64,000 nucleotides of DNA from Actinoplanes sp. M2I2 (lineage in GTDB: Bacteria > Actinomycetota > Actinomycetes > Mycobacteriales > Micromonosporaceae), in the NCBI RefSeq assembly GCF_023544445.1, contig NZ_JALPVJ010000030.1, forward strand, positions 1-64,000. Direction: 5' to 3'. Of the stretch, positions 16,249 to 25,029 are shown one piece after another (the first letter of the stretch is position 1; the number at the start of each line of letters is the position of its first letter). The notes beneath the pieces are model-generated. The model worked only from the letters and a program-made list of their open reading frames with translations, was not told the DNA's origin and ran no database searches. A program made the translations under genes and the position numbers.

Positions 16249-17142
16249 ATGACGAGCCGGGGGCGCACGGAGCTGCCGGGGGCGCCCGGGGTCTACCGGT
16301 TCCGGGACGTCACCGGGCGGGTGCTCTACGTCGGGCGGGCGACGCATCTGCGCAGCCGGGTGGCCTCGTACTGGGGTGATCTGCGGGACCGGCGGCATCT
16401 GCGGCGCATGGTGCCGCAGATCGAGCGGGTCGAGGCGGTGGTCTGCGACTCCGTGCACGAGGCGGCCTGGCTCGAACGCAACCTGCTGGAACGCTCCAAG
16501 CCACGGTGGAACCGGATTCGCGGCGGTCTGGAGGTGCCGTTCTGCATCCGTGTGTCGGCGTCGAAGGTGGAGCTCGTGCACTGGCAGCCCGGCTCGTCGC
16601 CGGGGGACGTGTTCGGGCCGTACCTCGGGGGGACGCAGGCCCGGCTGGCGGTCTCCGGGCTGGAGCGGGTGCTGCCGCTGCGCTACACCGGCGAGCGGCT
16701 CGACGGCGGGCTGCGCGACCTGGCCCGGATCCGGGGTGTGGGCCCGGCCGACGGCGCCGCCCTGCGGGCGACGATCGAGGCGGCGCTCGGGCGCCGGGGT
16801 GACGCGCTGGCCACCGTACGGGAGGGTCTGATCCTGTTGCGGGATCGGGCCTCGGCCAACCTGGGGTTCGAGCTGGCCGGGCGGATCCAGCAGGAGCTCG
16901 AGGCGGTGGAGTGGATCGTGGCCGAGCAGAAGGTCACGCGGCTGGCGGCGCCGCCCGACCATGACGTCTACGGGTGGGCCGACGGGTTGCTCGTGCGCTT
17001 CCAGGTGCGCGGTGGACGCCTCGACCGCTGGGAGCAGCGGGCCAGCTCGCAGACGGCCGCCCGGCGTCATCTCGCCCTGACGCCCCCGGAGTGGTCGGCG
17101 TTCGCCGAGCGCAACGCGAACCTCGCCCGGCTCCTCACCTGA
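16249..17142 (+). CDS. GIY-YIG nuclease, UvrC/Cho-like
   Basis: The 297-residue protein has a GIY-YIG nuclease domain at its N-terminus: GVYRF about residue 13 and LYVGRATHLRSRV about residue 23, with an EAAWLERNLL segment carrying the metal-binding Glu. A UvrB-interacting-like helical hairpin (SANLGFELAGRIQQELEAVE) follows at about residue 200. It lacks the RNase H-like second nuclease and the helix-hairpin-helix of UvrC (about 600 residues), and matches the length of Cho, which makes the 3' incision in nucleotide excision repair. Its own UvrA/B partners are not nearby. The leaderless -10 fixes the start; a GTG at 16246 is adjacent. Confidence 0.8.
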   Translation: MTSRGRTELPGAPGVYRFRDVTGRVLYVGRATHLRSRVASYWGDLRDRRHLRRMVPQIERVEAVVCDSVHEAAWLERNLLERSKPRWNRIRGGLEVPFCIRVSASKVELVHWQPGSSPGDVFGPYLGGTQARLAVSGLERVLPLRYTGERLDGGLRDLARIRGVGPADGAALRATIEAALGRRGDALATVREGLILLRDRASANLGFELAGRIQQELEAVEWIVAEQKVTRLAAPPDHDVYGWADGLLVRFQVRGGRLDRWEQRASSQTAARRHLALTPPEWSAFAERNANLARLLT

Positions 17143-17271
17143 CCGGTCTGGTGGCGGTTAGGTGACACGTGGCTGTCGCAGCGCGACGGCTTCGCCCACG
17201 CTGGGTAGTGCTCGGCCGACCCCGTGCGGGGCCCACCGGGCGGATCGCATCCGGCGGCCGTGGGGGTTGTG

Positions 17272-19995
17272 ATGGCTGTTCCAAGTTCGCGTGAAGCGCT
17301 CACCGCGCTCGGACATCTGCTCGGGGAACGGCGGCCGGTGACCGAGGCGCTGCTCCGCGACGAATACCTTCCGCAGAGGCCCGACGAGGAGCTCGAAGCG
17401 GTCGCCGCGACCGGCGAGGGCCGGCGCTGGGTGTGGGGCGAATTGTCCGAGGCCGAGGTCGGCGGCTACGCGCTGGACGAGACGTACCGGCTGGCGCCGG
17501 CCGGATCGGTGGTCTGGCAACCGCCGTCCGAGGTGCTTCCGGTCGCGGCGGCCGGCGCGTGGTCGGCCGACGATCGCCGGCTGTACTGCGCCACGAGCAT
17601 CGACCTGACGATGCGGGGCGGCACCACCTCGGGGGTCGTCTATCCGCTGGCCGTCTGCGAGATAGCCACGACCCGGCGTATCCGCAATGTCGGCGGGGCG
17701 TCAGCCGGCGCGATCGCCGCCGCGGCGACCGCGGCGGCCGAACTCGGTCGCAGCTATCCGCCGCCCGGCCCACGGGACCCCGGCCCGGCGGAGGAGGACT
17801 CCGCCACCGGACGGGTGCGGGCCGGGTTCGCCGGGCTGGCCGATCTCATCGGCTGGCTGTGCCAGGTGGGCCCGCAGTACCGCCCGCACCAGCGGGACGA
17901 GTTCCGGCTGGCCCAGCTGTTCCGCCCGGCGCGGCCGCAACGGCGTCTCTTCGCGCTGGCCACCGCGGTGATGCGCAAGCACCTGTGGGCTGTCCCGCTG
18001 ATCGCCCTGATGGCCTTCGGGCCCTGGTCCAAGCTGGTCCTGGCCCTCGTCGTCGCGGGCGCGGTGGTCCTGACGGCCTCGCTCGGTGACCGTATCGGAT
18101 CATGGCCGCCGCTCGACCGGGACGCCGGCGCCGCCGGCTGGACGGACCCTCAGTCGCTGGTCTGGGCCTCCGCCGATCTGGCGCTGTTCTTCGTGTTCGT
18201 CGCCGGGGTCCTGGTGTTGCTGCCTCTCGTCCGGGCCCCCAGGATCGCCGTCGACCAGCCTCCGCCCTGGCTGGCTTCGCTGTCGAGGGTGTCCAGCGCA
18301 TCGGTCCAGGCCGACCCGCCGCGATCCCGGCTGAGTCGCGCGATCTCGGCGCTGGCGCTGTTCGCGGCGCCCGTGATCCTGGCCGTGTTCGGGTTGTGGC
18401 AATGGACCGCCGGGGCGCTCGTCGGAGCCGGACTCGCCGCCGCCATCACCGTGGTCGTCGCGGTCAGTGTCTTCCGCTTCCAGGCCCGCGCCCGCGACGT
18501 CGGCTTCGGGATGGTCGCCGGCGCGGAACCGCCGTCGTCCCGCCGGTCGCTGCCCGAACGTCTCGCCGGCACGCCGAGATGCACCGTCGGGCCCGCGCTG
18601 ATGCCGTGGCTCGGCGGGGCGCTGACCCAACTCGCCGGCCTGCCCGACGGACAGGTGCTGCGCTTCGGCCATCTGTGGCTCGGCCCGCGATTCGAGCCGG
18701 CCCCGTGGTCGCCCCTGGCCCCGGCCGAGCCCGATCCGGCCTGGCCGGCAGCGTACCGGGAATGGCAGGAGCGGACCGCGGACCTCCGGGCGCTGTCCCA
18801 TGACGTCCGCCGGAGGTCGGTCAACCTCGAACTGATCACCACCGACCTGACCCGCAAGCGCCCGTACTCCTTCCCGCTCGAGCCGACCGATCCCAACGAC
18901 CCGGACAGCGAACAGCTCTACGTCTGCCTCGACGACCTGGCCGCCGACGGGAACGCCTACTTCGACGCCGACGTGATCACCGCCCTGACCGACCCGGAGC
19001 CCCGCTCCTACCGCACGACCGACGGCCGGGACGTGCTGCTGCATCGGCTCCCCGACCCGTGGAACCTGCCGGTGGCCTTCGCCGTCCGGCTCAGCGTCTC
19101 GCTGCCCGGACTGTTCAAGGCGGTCCGGCTGTATCGGCTGATGAGCGCGGCTCAGGTGTGCGACGACTTCGGCCGTCCGATCCGCCGCAAGGGCGACCCG
19201 GAAACCCTGTGGTGGTGGCCCGACCGGCGGACCCGGGCCGAGGAGTTGTGGTTCTCCGACGGCGGCATCACCTCGAACTTCCCGGTGCACCTGTTCGACG
19301 CGCTGCTGCCCAACTGGCCCACCTTCGGCCTCAACCTCGGCGGATTTCCCGACGGTCACCCGCATCAGGACGTGTGGCTGCCGCAGGACTGGCAGGCCCC
19401 CCGGGCGCCGTCCAGCGAGGTCGCGCCCGCGGCGACATCGTTCGTCTCGGCGCTCGTCGACACGGCCCGGTCCTGGCGGGACACCATGCAGACCGGCATG
19501 CCCGGGTACCGCGGCCGAGTGGCCTGGGTCCGCCAGCGCCCGAACGAGGGCGGCACCAACCTCTACATGCCGCGTGAGGTCATCGCGTCGCTCGCCCTGC
19601 GCGGCGCCCTCGCCGGCGCCCGGCTGCGCCGCCGGTTCGACGACGACACCCAGGGCGGGCGGTACCGCTGGCTGCGGCTGCGCATCGCGCTGGCCAACCT
19701 GCAACGGATCCGGGAGGACGTGGCCGACGGGCGTGCGACCTACGGCCACATCCTCGCCGGGGCCGACGGCGATCTCACCACTCTCGAGAACACGTACGCC
19801 TTCGACCCCTACAGCGACGGCGCCGACTGGTACCGCCCGGTCGACGAGTCGTTCTGGACCGGCGCCGCCGGGTTGTTCGACGACCTCGCGGCGCGGGCCG
19901 TCCCGGCGGTGAACGGCGGACGGACCGGCGACGGCGTGATCGTCGACGGCAGTCCCCGGCCGCACCCCCGGCTCGGCCAGATACCCCCGATGTAG
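17272..19995 (+). CDS. Large membrane-inserted patatin-like phospholipase
   Basis: The 907-residue protein is a patatin-fold lipid acyl hydrolase. The nucleophile is Ser144 in GGASAGAI and the catalytic Asp663 lies in SDGGITSNFP. A Gly-rich oxyanion segment (MRGGTTSGVVYPL) lies about 35 residues before the serine. Between the two catalytic residues there is an insertion of several hundred residues holding about five hydrophobic helices (for example LIALMAFGPWSKLVLALVVAG and LALFFVFVAGVLVLLPLV). The enzyme should act on membrane lipids from the cytoplasmic face. GGGGG 5 nt before ATG 17272 supports this start; the frame continues upstream without better starts. It is a lone gene. Confidence 0.85.
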   Translation: MAVPSSREALTALGHLLGERRPVTEALLRDEYLPQRPDEELEAVAATGEGRRWVWGELSEAEVGGYALDETYRLAPAGSVVWQPPSEVLPVAAAGAWSADDRRLYCATSIDLTMRGGTTSGVVYPLAVCEIATTRRIRNVGGASAGAIAAAATAAAELGRSYPPPGPRDPGPAEEDSATGRVRAGFAGLADLIGWLCQVGPQYRPHQRDEFRLAQLFRPARPQRRLFALATAVMRKHLWAVPLIALMAFGPWSKLVLALVVAGAVVLTASLGDRIGSWPPLDRDAGAAGWTDPQSLVWASADLALFFVFVAGVLVLLPLVRAPRIAVDQPPPWLASLSRVSSASVQADPPRSRLSRAISALALFAAPVILAVFGLWQWTAGALVGAGLAAAITVVVAVSVFRFQARARDVGFGMVAGAEPPSSRRSLPERLAGTPRCTVGPALMPWLGGALTQLAGLPDGQVLRFGHLWLGPRFEPAPWSPLAPAEPDPAWPAAYREWQERTADLRALSHDVRRRSVNLELITTDLTRKRPYSFPLEPTDPNDPDSEQLYVCLDDLAADGNAYFDADVITALTDPEPRSYRTTDGRDVLLHRLPDPWNLPVAFAVRLSVSLPGLFKAVRLYRLMSAAQVCDDFGRPIRRKGDPETLWWWPDRRTRAEELWFSDGGITSNFPVHLFDALLPNWPTFGLNLGGFPDGHPHQDVWLPQDWQAPRAPSSEVAPAATSFVSALVDTARSWRDTMQTGMPGYRGRVAWVRQRPNEGGTNLYMPREVIASLALRGALAGARLRRRFDDDTQGGRYRWLRLRIALANLQRIREDVADGRATYGHILAGADGDLTTLENTYAFDPYSDGADWYRPVDESFWTGAAGLFDDLAARAVPAVNGGRTGDGVIVDGSPRPHPRLGQIPPM

Positions 19996-20017
19996 GAACC
20001 CGGATCCGCTGCCATGC

Positions 20018-21115
20018 TTATCGGGGGTGACCGGCGACAGCGCCGACAGCGTCGCGCAGGTGATGGCGGCGGCTCGGCATCATGACGGTCGGGTGGGAGA
20101 CGCCCCAGGTCGCGCCCGAGGAGACGAATTCCTTGAAGCGGGCGGCCTTGCGCCCGGTGAGGACCTTGGAGGTGGCCCGGTCCTCGGCGTCGGTGAACTG
20201 GAGGAGACCGTCCCGGCGGCCCAGGCTGATGCACTGGGCGTTGTAGCGCATCGAGATCTGCGGGACGTCGCGCCCGGTGAGCCGGGCGGCGATGGCGTCG
20301 GCGGCCTGCCAGGCGGCGAGGACGCTCATGCCGCAGCACATCCGCAGGGGCTTGCCGCCCGGCCCCTCGGCGTACGTGGCGTCGCCCGCGGCGTAGACGT
20401 CGGGGTGCGACGTCGAGCGCATGGTGCGGTCGACCACGATCTGCCCGGTCTCGGCGACCGTCAGGCCCGACGCCGCGGCGATCGGATGGGCCGAGAAGCC
20501 GGTGGCCCACACCGTCACCGCGGGGTCGGCCGGGGCGCCTACCTCGACGCCGAGCCGATCGAGGACGCCGTGCAGGTGCTCCTGCGCCCGGTCGCTGAGC
20601 CAGGTGCCGACGCCGTTGCGCCCGCTGATCGCCACGTGCAGGTCGGGCCGCGACTCGGCCAGCTCGGTGGAGAGCTCGATGGCGGTCAGGCCCCCGCCCT
20701 TGACCAGCACTGTCTCGCCCGCGGTGAGCTCCCGCAGGCGTTCCCGGAGCCGCAGCGCGGCCGGCCGGGAGGCCACGTGATGCCCCGGCGTGGCGCCGGC
20801 GCTGCCGAGGGCGTAGACCAGCGTGTCGTACGGGACCTCGCGGTCGGTGAGGACGACACTCCGGCGGTCCAGGTCGACGGCCGTCACCCATCCGGGATGG
20901 ACCGAGACGTGGCTGCCGGCGAAGACGCCGGTCAGCGGGCGGGGCCGGAGGTCCTGGCCGGCGGCGACCTGGTGCAGGCGGACCCGTTCGACGAAGTCGG
21001 GATCGGCGTTGACGACGGTGATCTCGGTGTCGCCCGGGTGCAGTCGGCGGGCGAGCCGGCCCGCGGCGTGCGCGCCGGCGTATCCGGCCCCGAGGACGAC
21101 GATGCGGTGCTTCAT
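20018..21115 (-). CDS. FAD-dependent NAD(P)H oxidoreductase (NDH-2-like)
   Basis: The 365-residue protein has an N-terminal FAD-binding GAGYAG at residues 9-14 and an NAD(P)-binding segment around VLVKGGGLTAIE. A second FAD contact, DVYAAGDA, lies near residue 260. It resembles type II NADH dehydrogenases and ferredoxin reductases, without the membrane-anchoring C-terminus. AGGAG lies 7 nt upstream of the ATG. It follows the ECF41-like sigma gene by 65 bp on the same strand, the usual arrangement in which an ECF41 sigma controls a neighbouring oxidoreductase. A direct repeat CCTGTC with 18-bp period (plus-strand 21153-21158 and 21171-21176) lies in the gap. Confidence 0.85.
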   Translation of the reverse strand: MKHRIVVLGAGYAGAHAAGRLARRLHPGDTEITVVNADPDFVERVRLHQVAAGQDLRPRPLTGVFAGSHVSVHPGWVTAVDLDRRSVVLTDREVPYDTLVYALGSAGATPGHHVASRPAALRLRERLRELTAGETVLVKGGGLTAIELSTELAESRPDLHVAISGRNGVGTWLSDRAQEHLHGVLDRLGVEVGAPADPAVTVWATGFSAHPIAAASGLTVAETGQIVVDRTMRSTSHPDVYAAGDATYAEGPGGKPLRMCCGMSVLAAWQAADAIAARLTGRDVPQISMRYNAQCISLGRRDGLLQFTDAEDRATSKVLTGRKAARFKEFVSSGATWGVSHPTVMMPSRRHHLRDAVGAVAGHPR

Positions 21116-21180
21116 GCTGCGCTCCTGTTCGGTTGGCGTACCTCCTGAACCGGACAGGACCGCGATTCCTGACAGGGTGG

Positions 21181-22122
21181 CTAGACCCAGCTCTCCAAAA
21201 GGGCTTCGTCCCGGTCGGACCCGGCCCAGTCGTGGGTGAGGCGCCGGAGCTTCTCGGGGTTGGCCTGGATGTGCACGGCGGCGATGCCCTCGGCCGAGAT
21301 CTCGAGCGCGACCGCCGCGACGACCCGTTCGTCGTCGGCCGTGACCAGCAGAGCCGGGCCGCCGTTGACGACCGCGGCGTGGAACGCGATGCGGGTCGGG
21401 CCGATGAACCGCTGGGCCAGCGCCGGCTTGAACGCGCCGCGCAGCAGGCGCGCGATGGCGAGCCCGCCGACGACCGGGATGCCGCGGGCCGGAACGTGAC
21501 CGCCGCCGTCGGCCAGGCCGGTCGCGTCCTCGCTCAGCAGCCGGACCAGCGGCTCGATCTCGCCGCCGAGGGCGGCCGCGAGGAACTCCTCGACGAGCTT
21601 GCGCGCGGCGGCGGCGTCGACCTCGACCCGCGCCGGGGCGCCGGTCAGGCGCAGCCGGGCCCGGCGCAGCAGTTGCTGGCTGTTGGACTCGGTGAGGTCG
21701 AGGATCTGCGCGATCTCGGTGTGCGGATAGCCGAAGGCCTCGCGGAGCACATAGACGGCGCGCTCGTTGGGCGACAGCCGTTCCAGCAGGGTGAGCATCG
21801 CGATCGAAACGGACTCGCGCTGCTCGGCGGTCTCGGCCGGGCCGAGCATCCGGTCGCCGTCGAGGACCGGCTCCGGCAACCACTGCCCCACGTAGCTCTC
21901 GCGGCGGACCCGGGCCGAGGTCAGCTGGTTGAGGCAGACGTTGGTGAGCGCCTTGGTCAGCCAGGCCTCGGGCGTACGGACGTGCTCGTGATCGGCCGAC
22001 TGCCAGCGCAGGAACGTGTCCTGAACGGCGTCCTCGGCGTCCTGCGCCGACCCGAGCAGCCGGTAGGCGATCGCCTCCAGCCGCCCCCGGCACCGTTCGA
22101 AGACCTCGACCTCCGGCGACAT
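21181..22122 (-). CDS. ECF41-type RNA polymerase sigma factor
   Basis: The 313-residue protein has sigma region 2 (AYRLLGSAQDAEDAVQDTFLRW) and region 4 (LSPNERAVYVLREAF, with TEIAQILDLTESN as helix-turn-helix). A long SnoaL-like C-terminal extension follows. The linker motif YVGQWLPEP and the C-terminal NPEKL motif are diagnostic of ECF41, whose extension both activates and inhibits the sigma factor in place of a classical anti-sigma factor. The ATG at 22122 has a rich ribosome binding site (GGGGGAGGGTGGAG). The downstream oxidoreductase is the likely target. Confidence 0.88.
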   Translation of the reverse strand: MSPEVEVFERCRGRLEAIAYRLLGSAQDAEDAVQDTFLRWQSADHEHVRTPEAWLTKALTNVCLNQLTSARVRRESYVGQWLPEPVLDGDRMLGPAETAEQRESVSIAMLTLLERLSPNERAVYVLREAFGYPHTEIAQILDLTESNSQQLLRRARLRLTGAPARVEVDAAAARKLVEEFLAAALGGEIEPLVRLLSEDATGLADGGGHVPARGIPVVGGLAIARLLRGAFKPALAQRFIGPTRIAFHAAVVNGGPALLVTADDERVVAAVALEISAEGIAAVHIQANPEKLRRLTHDWAGSDRDEALLESWV

Positions 22123-22194
22123 CGCTCCACCCTCCCCCGTCCGGGCAACGGTACGCGGGCGACGGCGGGCCGGGAAAATGTCGTAGGCCCGCAG

Positions 22195-22200
22195 TAGGGT
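22195..22200 (+). promoter_or_regulatory. -10 element of a leaderless promoter (HEAT-repeat gene)
   Basis: TAGGGT ends 6 nt before the GTG at 22207. Confidence 0.55.
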
Positions 22201-22206
22201 CTCGCC

Positions 22207-23367
22207 GTGCTCGAAAAGCTGGATGACGTGCCCTGGTCCGACCTTCACCACGCCCTCGGCCCGGCCGACGACGTGCCTGCTCAGCTGCGGGCGCTGCGGT
22301 CCGGCGAGGCCGGCGTGCGCGAGAAAGCATTGTGGAATCTGTCTCGCTCGGTGTTCCACGAGGGAACGCGATACGAGGCGAGCGCGGCGGCCGTGCCGTT
22401 CCTGCTCGAGCTGGTGGCCTCGCCCGGGACGCCGGCGCGGGCCGCGCTGATCGAGTTGCTGGTCGCGCTGGCGATCGGCGACGACGGGTCCCACCTGCCG
22501 TCCGCCTTCCCGATCGACGAGTTGCGGTCGGCGGCGGCCGGCCGCGAGGCCCTGCCCGTCGGCGGCGGCCGCCCCGACCGGCTCGATGCGCTGACCGAGG
22601 CCGATCAGGACCGGCTGCAGGCCCGCATCGAGCTGAACGCGTACGAGGCGGTCGGCGCGGGCGTGCCGCTGTTCACCGCGCTGCTCTCCGACGGCGACGT
22701 CGCCGTGCGCCGGCTCGCGGCCGGGGCGCTGGGCTGGTTCCCCGGCGACGATCCGGCCGCGCTCACCACGTCCGCGCTCACCTCTGTGCTCGCCGACGAG
22801 GACGCGTCCGTGGCGGCGACCGCGGCGATCTCGCTGGGCCTGCTCGGGGTCGCTCCGGAGGGCGCGCTGTCCGACCCCCGCGAGCTGGTGCGCGACGCGG
22901 CGGCCATCGCGCTGGCCACGGTTCACGGGCGGGCGGCGCCCCGGGCCGTGACCGAGCGGCTGCTGCGCCGGGCCGGCACCGAGGAGCGGACCGAGGTGCC
23001 CTATCTCGACGGTGACCTGTCCGGCTATGCCGCCCGGTCGTTGCGCCTGGTCCTGCCGGACGACACCGACGAGGCGCTCGACGTGTTGCTGACCCGCATC
23101 CCGGCAGTGCGGGGCCCGGAGGCTCTGCCCGTCGTGGACGAGGCCCTGCGCTGGGCCTTCCCCGGCGGCCCGATCGCGGCCGGCACCCCGTTCGGCGACC
23201 TCACCGAGCGGCAGCGGCGGGTGATCCGGGCGCTCGCCGCCTCCCCACCGACGTGGCAGACCCTGGATCGCGCGGTCGGCGACTTCCTGTGGTTGATCGG
23301 CGCCTACGGCCTGCCCCGCGACGCGGCCGGGATGCGCGCCTACGCCGGCATGGCCAGCACGCCGTGA
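22207..23367 (+). CDS. HEAT-repeat protein
   Basis: The 386-residue protein is alpha-helical with several HEAT/PBS-lyase-like repeats, for example VREKALWNLSRSV, VAVRRLAAGALGWFPG and ASVAATAAISLGLLG. Such repeats form a solenoid for protein binding. No catalytic motif is visible and no partner is evident. The GTG start is supported by the leaderless -10. Its last 28 bp overlap the 3' end of the convergent GH13 gene. Confidence 0.75.
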   Translation: MLEKLDDVPWSDLHHALGPADDVPAQLRALRSGEAGVREKALWNLSRSVFHEGTRYEASAAAVPFLLELVASPGTPARAALIELLVALAIGDDGSHLPSAFPIDELRSAAAGREALPVGGGRPDRLDALTEADQDRLQARIELNAYEAVGAGVPLFTALLSDGDVAVRRLAAGALGWFPGDDPAALTTSALTSVLADEDASVAATAAISLGLLGVAPEGALSDPRELVRDAAAIALATVHGRAAPRAVTERLLRRAGTEERTEVPYLDGDLSGYAARSLRLVLPDDTDEALDVLLTRIPAVRGPEALPVVDEALRWAFPGGPIAAGTPFGDLTERQRRVIRALAASPPTWQTLDRAVGDFLWLIGAYGLPRDAAGMRAYAGMASTP

Positions 23368-25016
23368 CCGAAGCCGGCCACCCGCAGCCCGCCCGGCGCG
23401 GGCTCCACACCGGACGTCCAGATCGGCGTGGTGCCCTCGACCGCCAGGGTGGCCGGCTCGCGGCGAGGGTTCACCACGACCAGGTGCGATCCGCCCCGGA
23501 CGTAGGCCAGGGGGTAGTCCTCGGAGAGCACCTCGGTCGACGCGCGGGCGCCGAGGGCCGGCGTGGCCCGCCGCAGGGCGATCAGGTGCCGCACGAGGGC
23601 GAGGGTGGACGACGGGTCGTCCTGCTGGGCGGCGACCGTCGGGCGGTCCGGGTCGGGGTCGATGGGCAGATAGAGCTGGGACGCGGCGGCGGTGGAGAAG
23701 CCGGCGTTCGCGCTGTCGTCCCACTGCATCGGGGTGCGGCAACCGGCCCGGTTGTAGCCGGGATCGCAGATCGAGCCCTCGACGTCGGGCAGCCCCGGCA
23801 GATACCGCATGCCGATCTCGTCGCCGTAGTACAGGCACGGGATGCTGCCCCAGGTGAACAGGAAGGTCAGGGCGGCGCCGAGCTGCTCGGGCGTGCGCGG
23901 GCCGCAGCGCAGCCGGTCGAAGTCGTGGTCGGCCGTGGCCAGGATGATGGGCCGGTCCGGGTGCCCGTCACGGGCGGCCGCCCAGGCGTCGAGGAACGGC
24001 CGCGTGCTGCCGCGGCCCTCGGCGTCGAAGAACGGCTCGCGCGGCGCCTGGAACGGCAGCCGTCCCGCGTAGTGGTTGTTGAACAGGCTGGCGTGGGCGT
24101 CGTGGATGACCAGGAAGAAGTCGGCGTCGAAGGCGAGCGGCCCGCCCGTCCGCGGCTCCGCGCCCTCCGGGATCAGCACAGCGTCGGGGTAGGACACGTC
24201 GAGCCACTCCCGCAGCTCCCGCCAGAGCGCGACCGTCTCGACGTACCCCTGGGTCAGCTCCTCGTCCTTGACCAGCGAGAACGCCATGTCGACGCGGAAG
24301 CCGGCGACTCCCAGGCCGAGCCAGTGGGCGATGATGTCGCGGAGCGCCTGACGGTTGCGCAGCGGTCCGGGGGCGTCGATCGCGTCCCGCCAGGAGTCGT
24401 CCCCCGGGCGCGCGATCCGGAGGTCCGCGGGCTGGTCGGTCTCGTCCTGCAGCGGCACCTGCCCACCCGCCCGCGGACGGGTCACCCAGCCGAAATTGAG
24501 CGCGGGCTGCTCGTCGTAGAAGTTCTTGAGGTAGAAACCCGGGCGCGGCCCGGGCGAGCGCACCCAGGCCGGCGTGCCCGGCTGGTCGCGGGTCCACGTC
24601 CGCTCGGGCAGCTCCTCGCTCCAGATGTAGCGGTCGCCGTCCGGGTCGGGGCCGGCGGCGTTCAGCTCCTTCTGGAACCAGGGGTGCTCGATGGACGTGT
24701 GCCCGGCGACCAGGTCGAGGATGACGCGGATGCCGCGCTCGCGGGCCCGGGCGACCAGTTCGGCCAGGTCGTCGTTGGTGCCGTAGCGCGGCGCGATCGT
24801 CAGGTAGTCGGAGACGTCGTAACCGGCGTCCACGAACGGCGACGCGAAGCACGGGTTGAACCAGATGACGTCGACCCCGAGCGAGGCGATGTGGTCGAGC
24901 TTGCCGATGACGCCGCGCAGATCCCCCACGCCGTCGCCGTCGGAGTCGGCGAACGACTGCGGATAAATCTCGTACATCACGGCGTCAGCCAGCCATTCGC
25001 GTCCCATGGCAGCCAT
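23340..25016 (-). CDS. GH13 alpha-glucosidase
   Basis: The 558-residue protein is a cytoplasmic GH13 enzyme of the oligo-1,6-glucosidase / trehalose-synthase group. It begins YEIYPQSFADSDGDGVGDL. The nucleophile is Asp243 in FRVDMAF and the acid/base Glu284 in IPEGAE. The transition-state-stabilising Asp sits in ATADHDFDR, where most relatives have NHD, so the usual Asn is replaced. It probably releases glucose from short alpha-glucans. Starts at 25016 and 25007 are both possible and neither has a strong ribosome binding site. It begins 13 bp after the stop of the NmrA-type gene and may be read from that promoter. Confidence 0.85.
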   Translation of the reverse strand: MAAMGREWLADAVMYEIYPQSFADSDGDGVGDLRGVIGKLDHIASLGVDVIWFNPCFASPFVDAGYDVSDYLTIAPRYGTNDDLAELVARARERGIRVILDLVAGHTSIEHPWFQKELNAAGPDPDGDRYIWSEELPERTWTRDQPGTPAWVRSPGPRPGFYLKNFYDEQPALNFGWVTRPRAGGQVPLQDETDQPADLRIARPGDDSWRDAIDAPGPLRNRQALRDIIAHWLGLGVAGFRVDMAFSLVKDEELTQGYVETVALWRELREWLDVSYPDAVLIPEGAEPRTGGPLAFDADFFLVIHDAHASLFNNHYAGRLPFQAPREPFFDAEGRGSTRPFLDAWAAARDGHPDRPIILATADHDFDRLRCGPRTPEQLGAALTFLFTWGSIPCLYYGDEIGMRYLPGLPDVEGSICDPGYNRAGCRTPMQWDDSANAGFSTAAASQLYLPIDPDPDRPTVAAQQDDPSSTLALVRHLIALRRATPALGARASTEVLSEDYPLAYVRGGSHLVVVNPRREPATLAVEGTTPIWTSGVEPAPGGLRVAGFGHGVLAMPA

Positions 25017-25029
25017 GCTGCCAGGAGTC

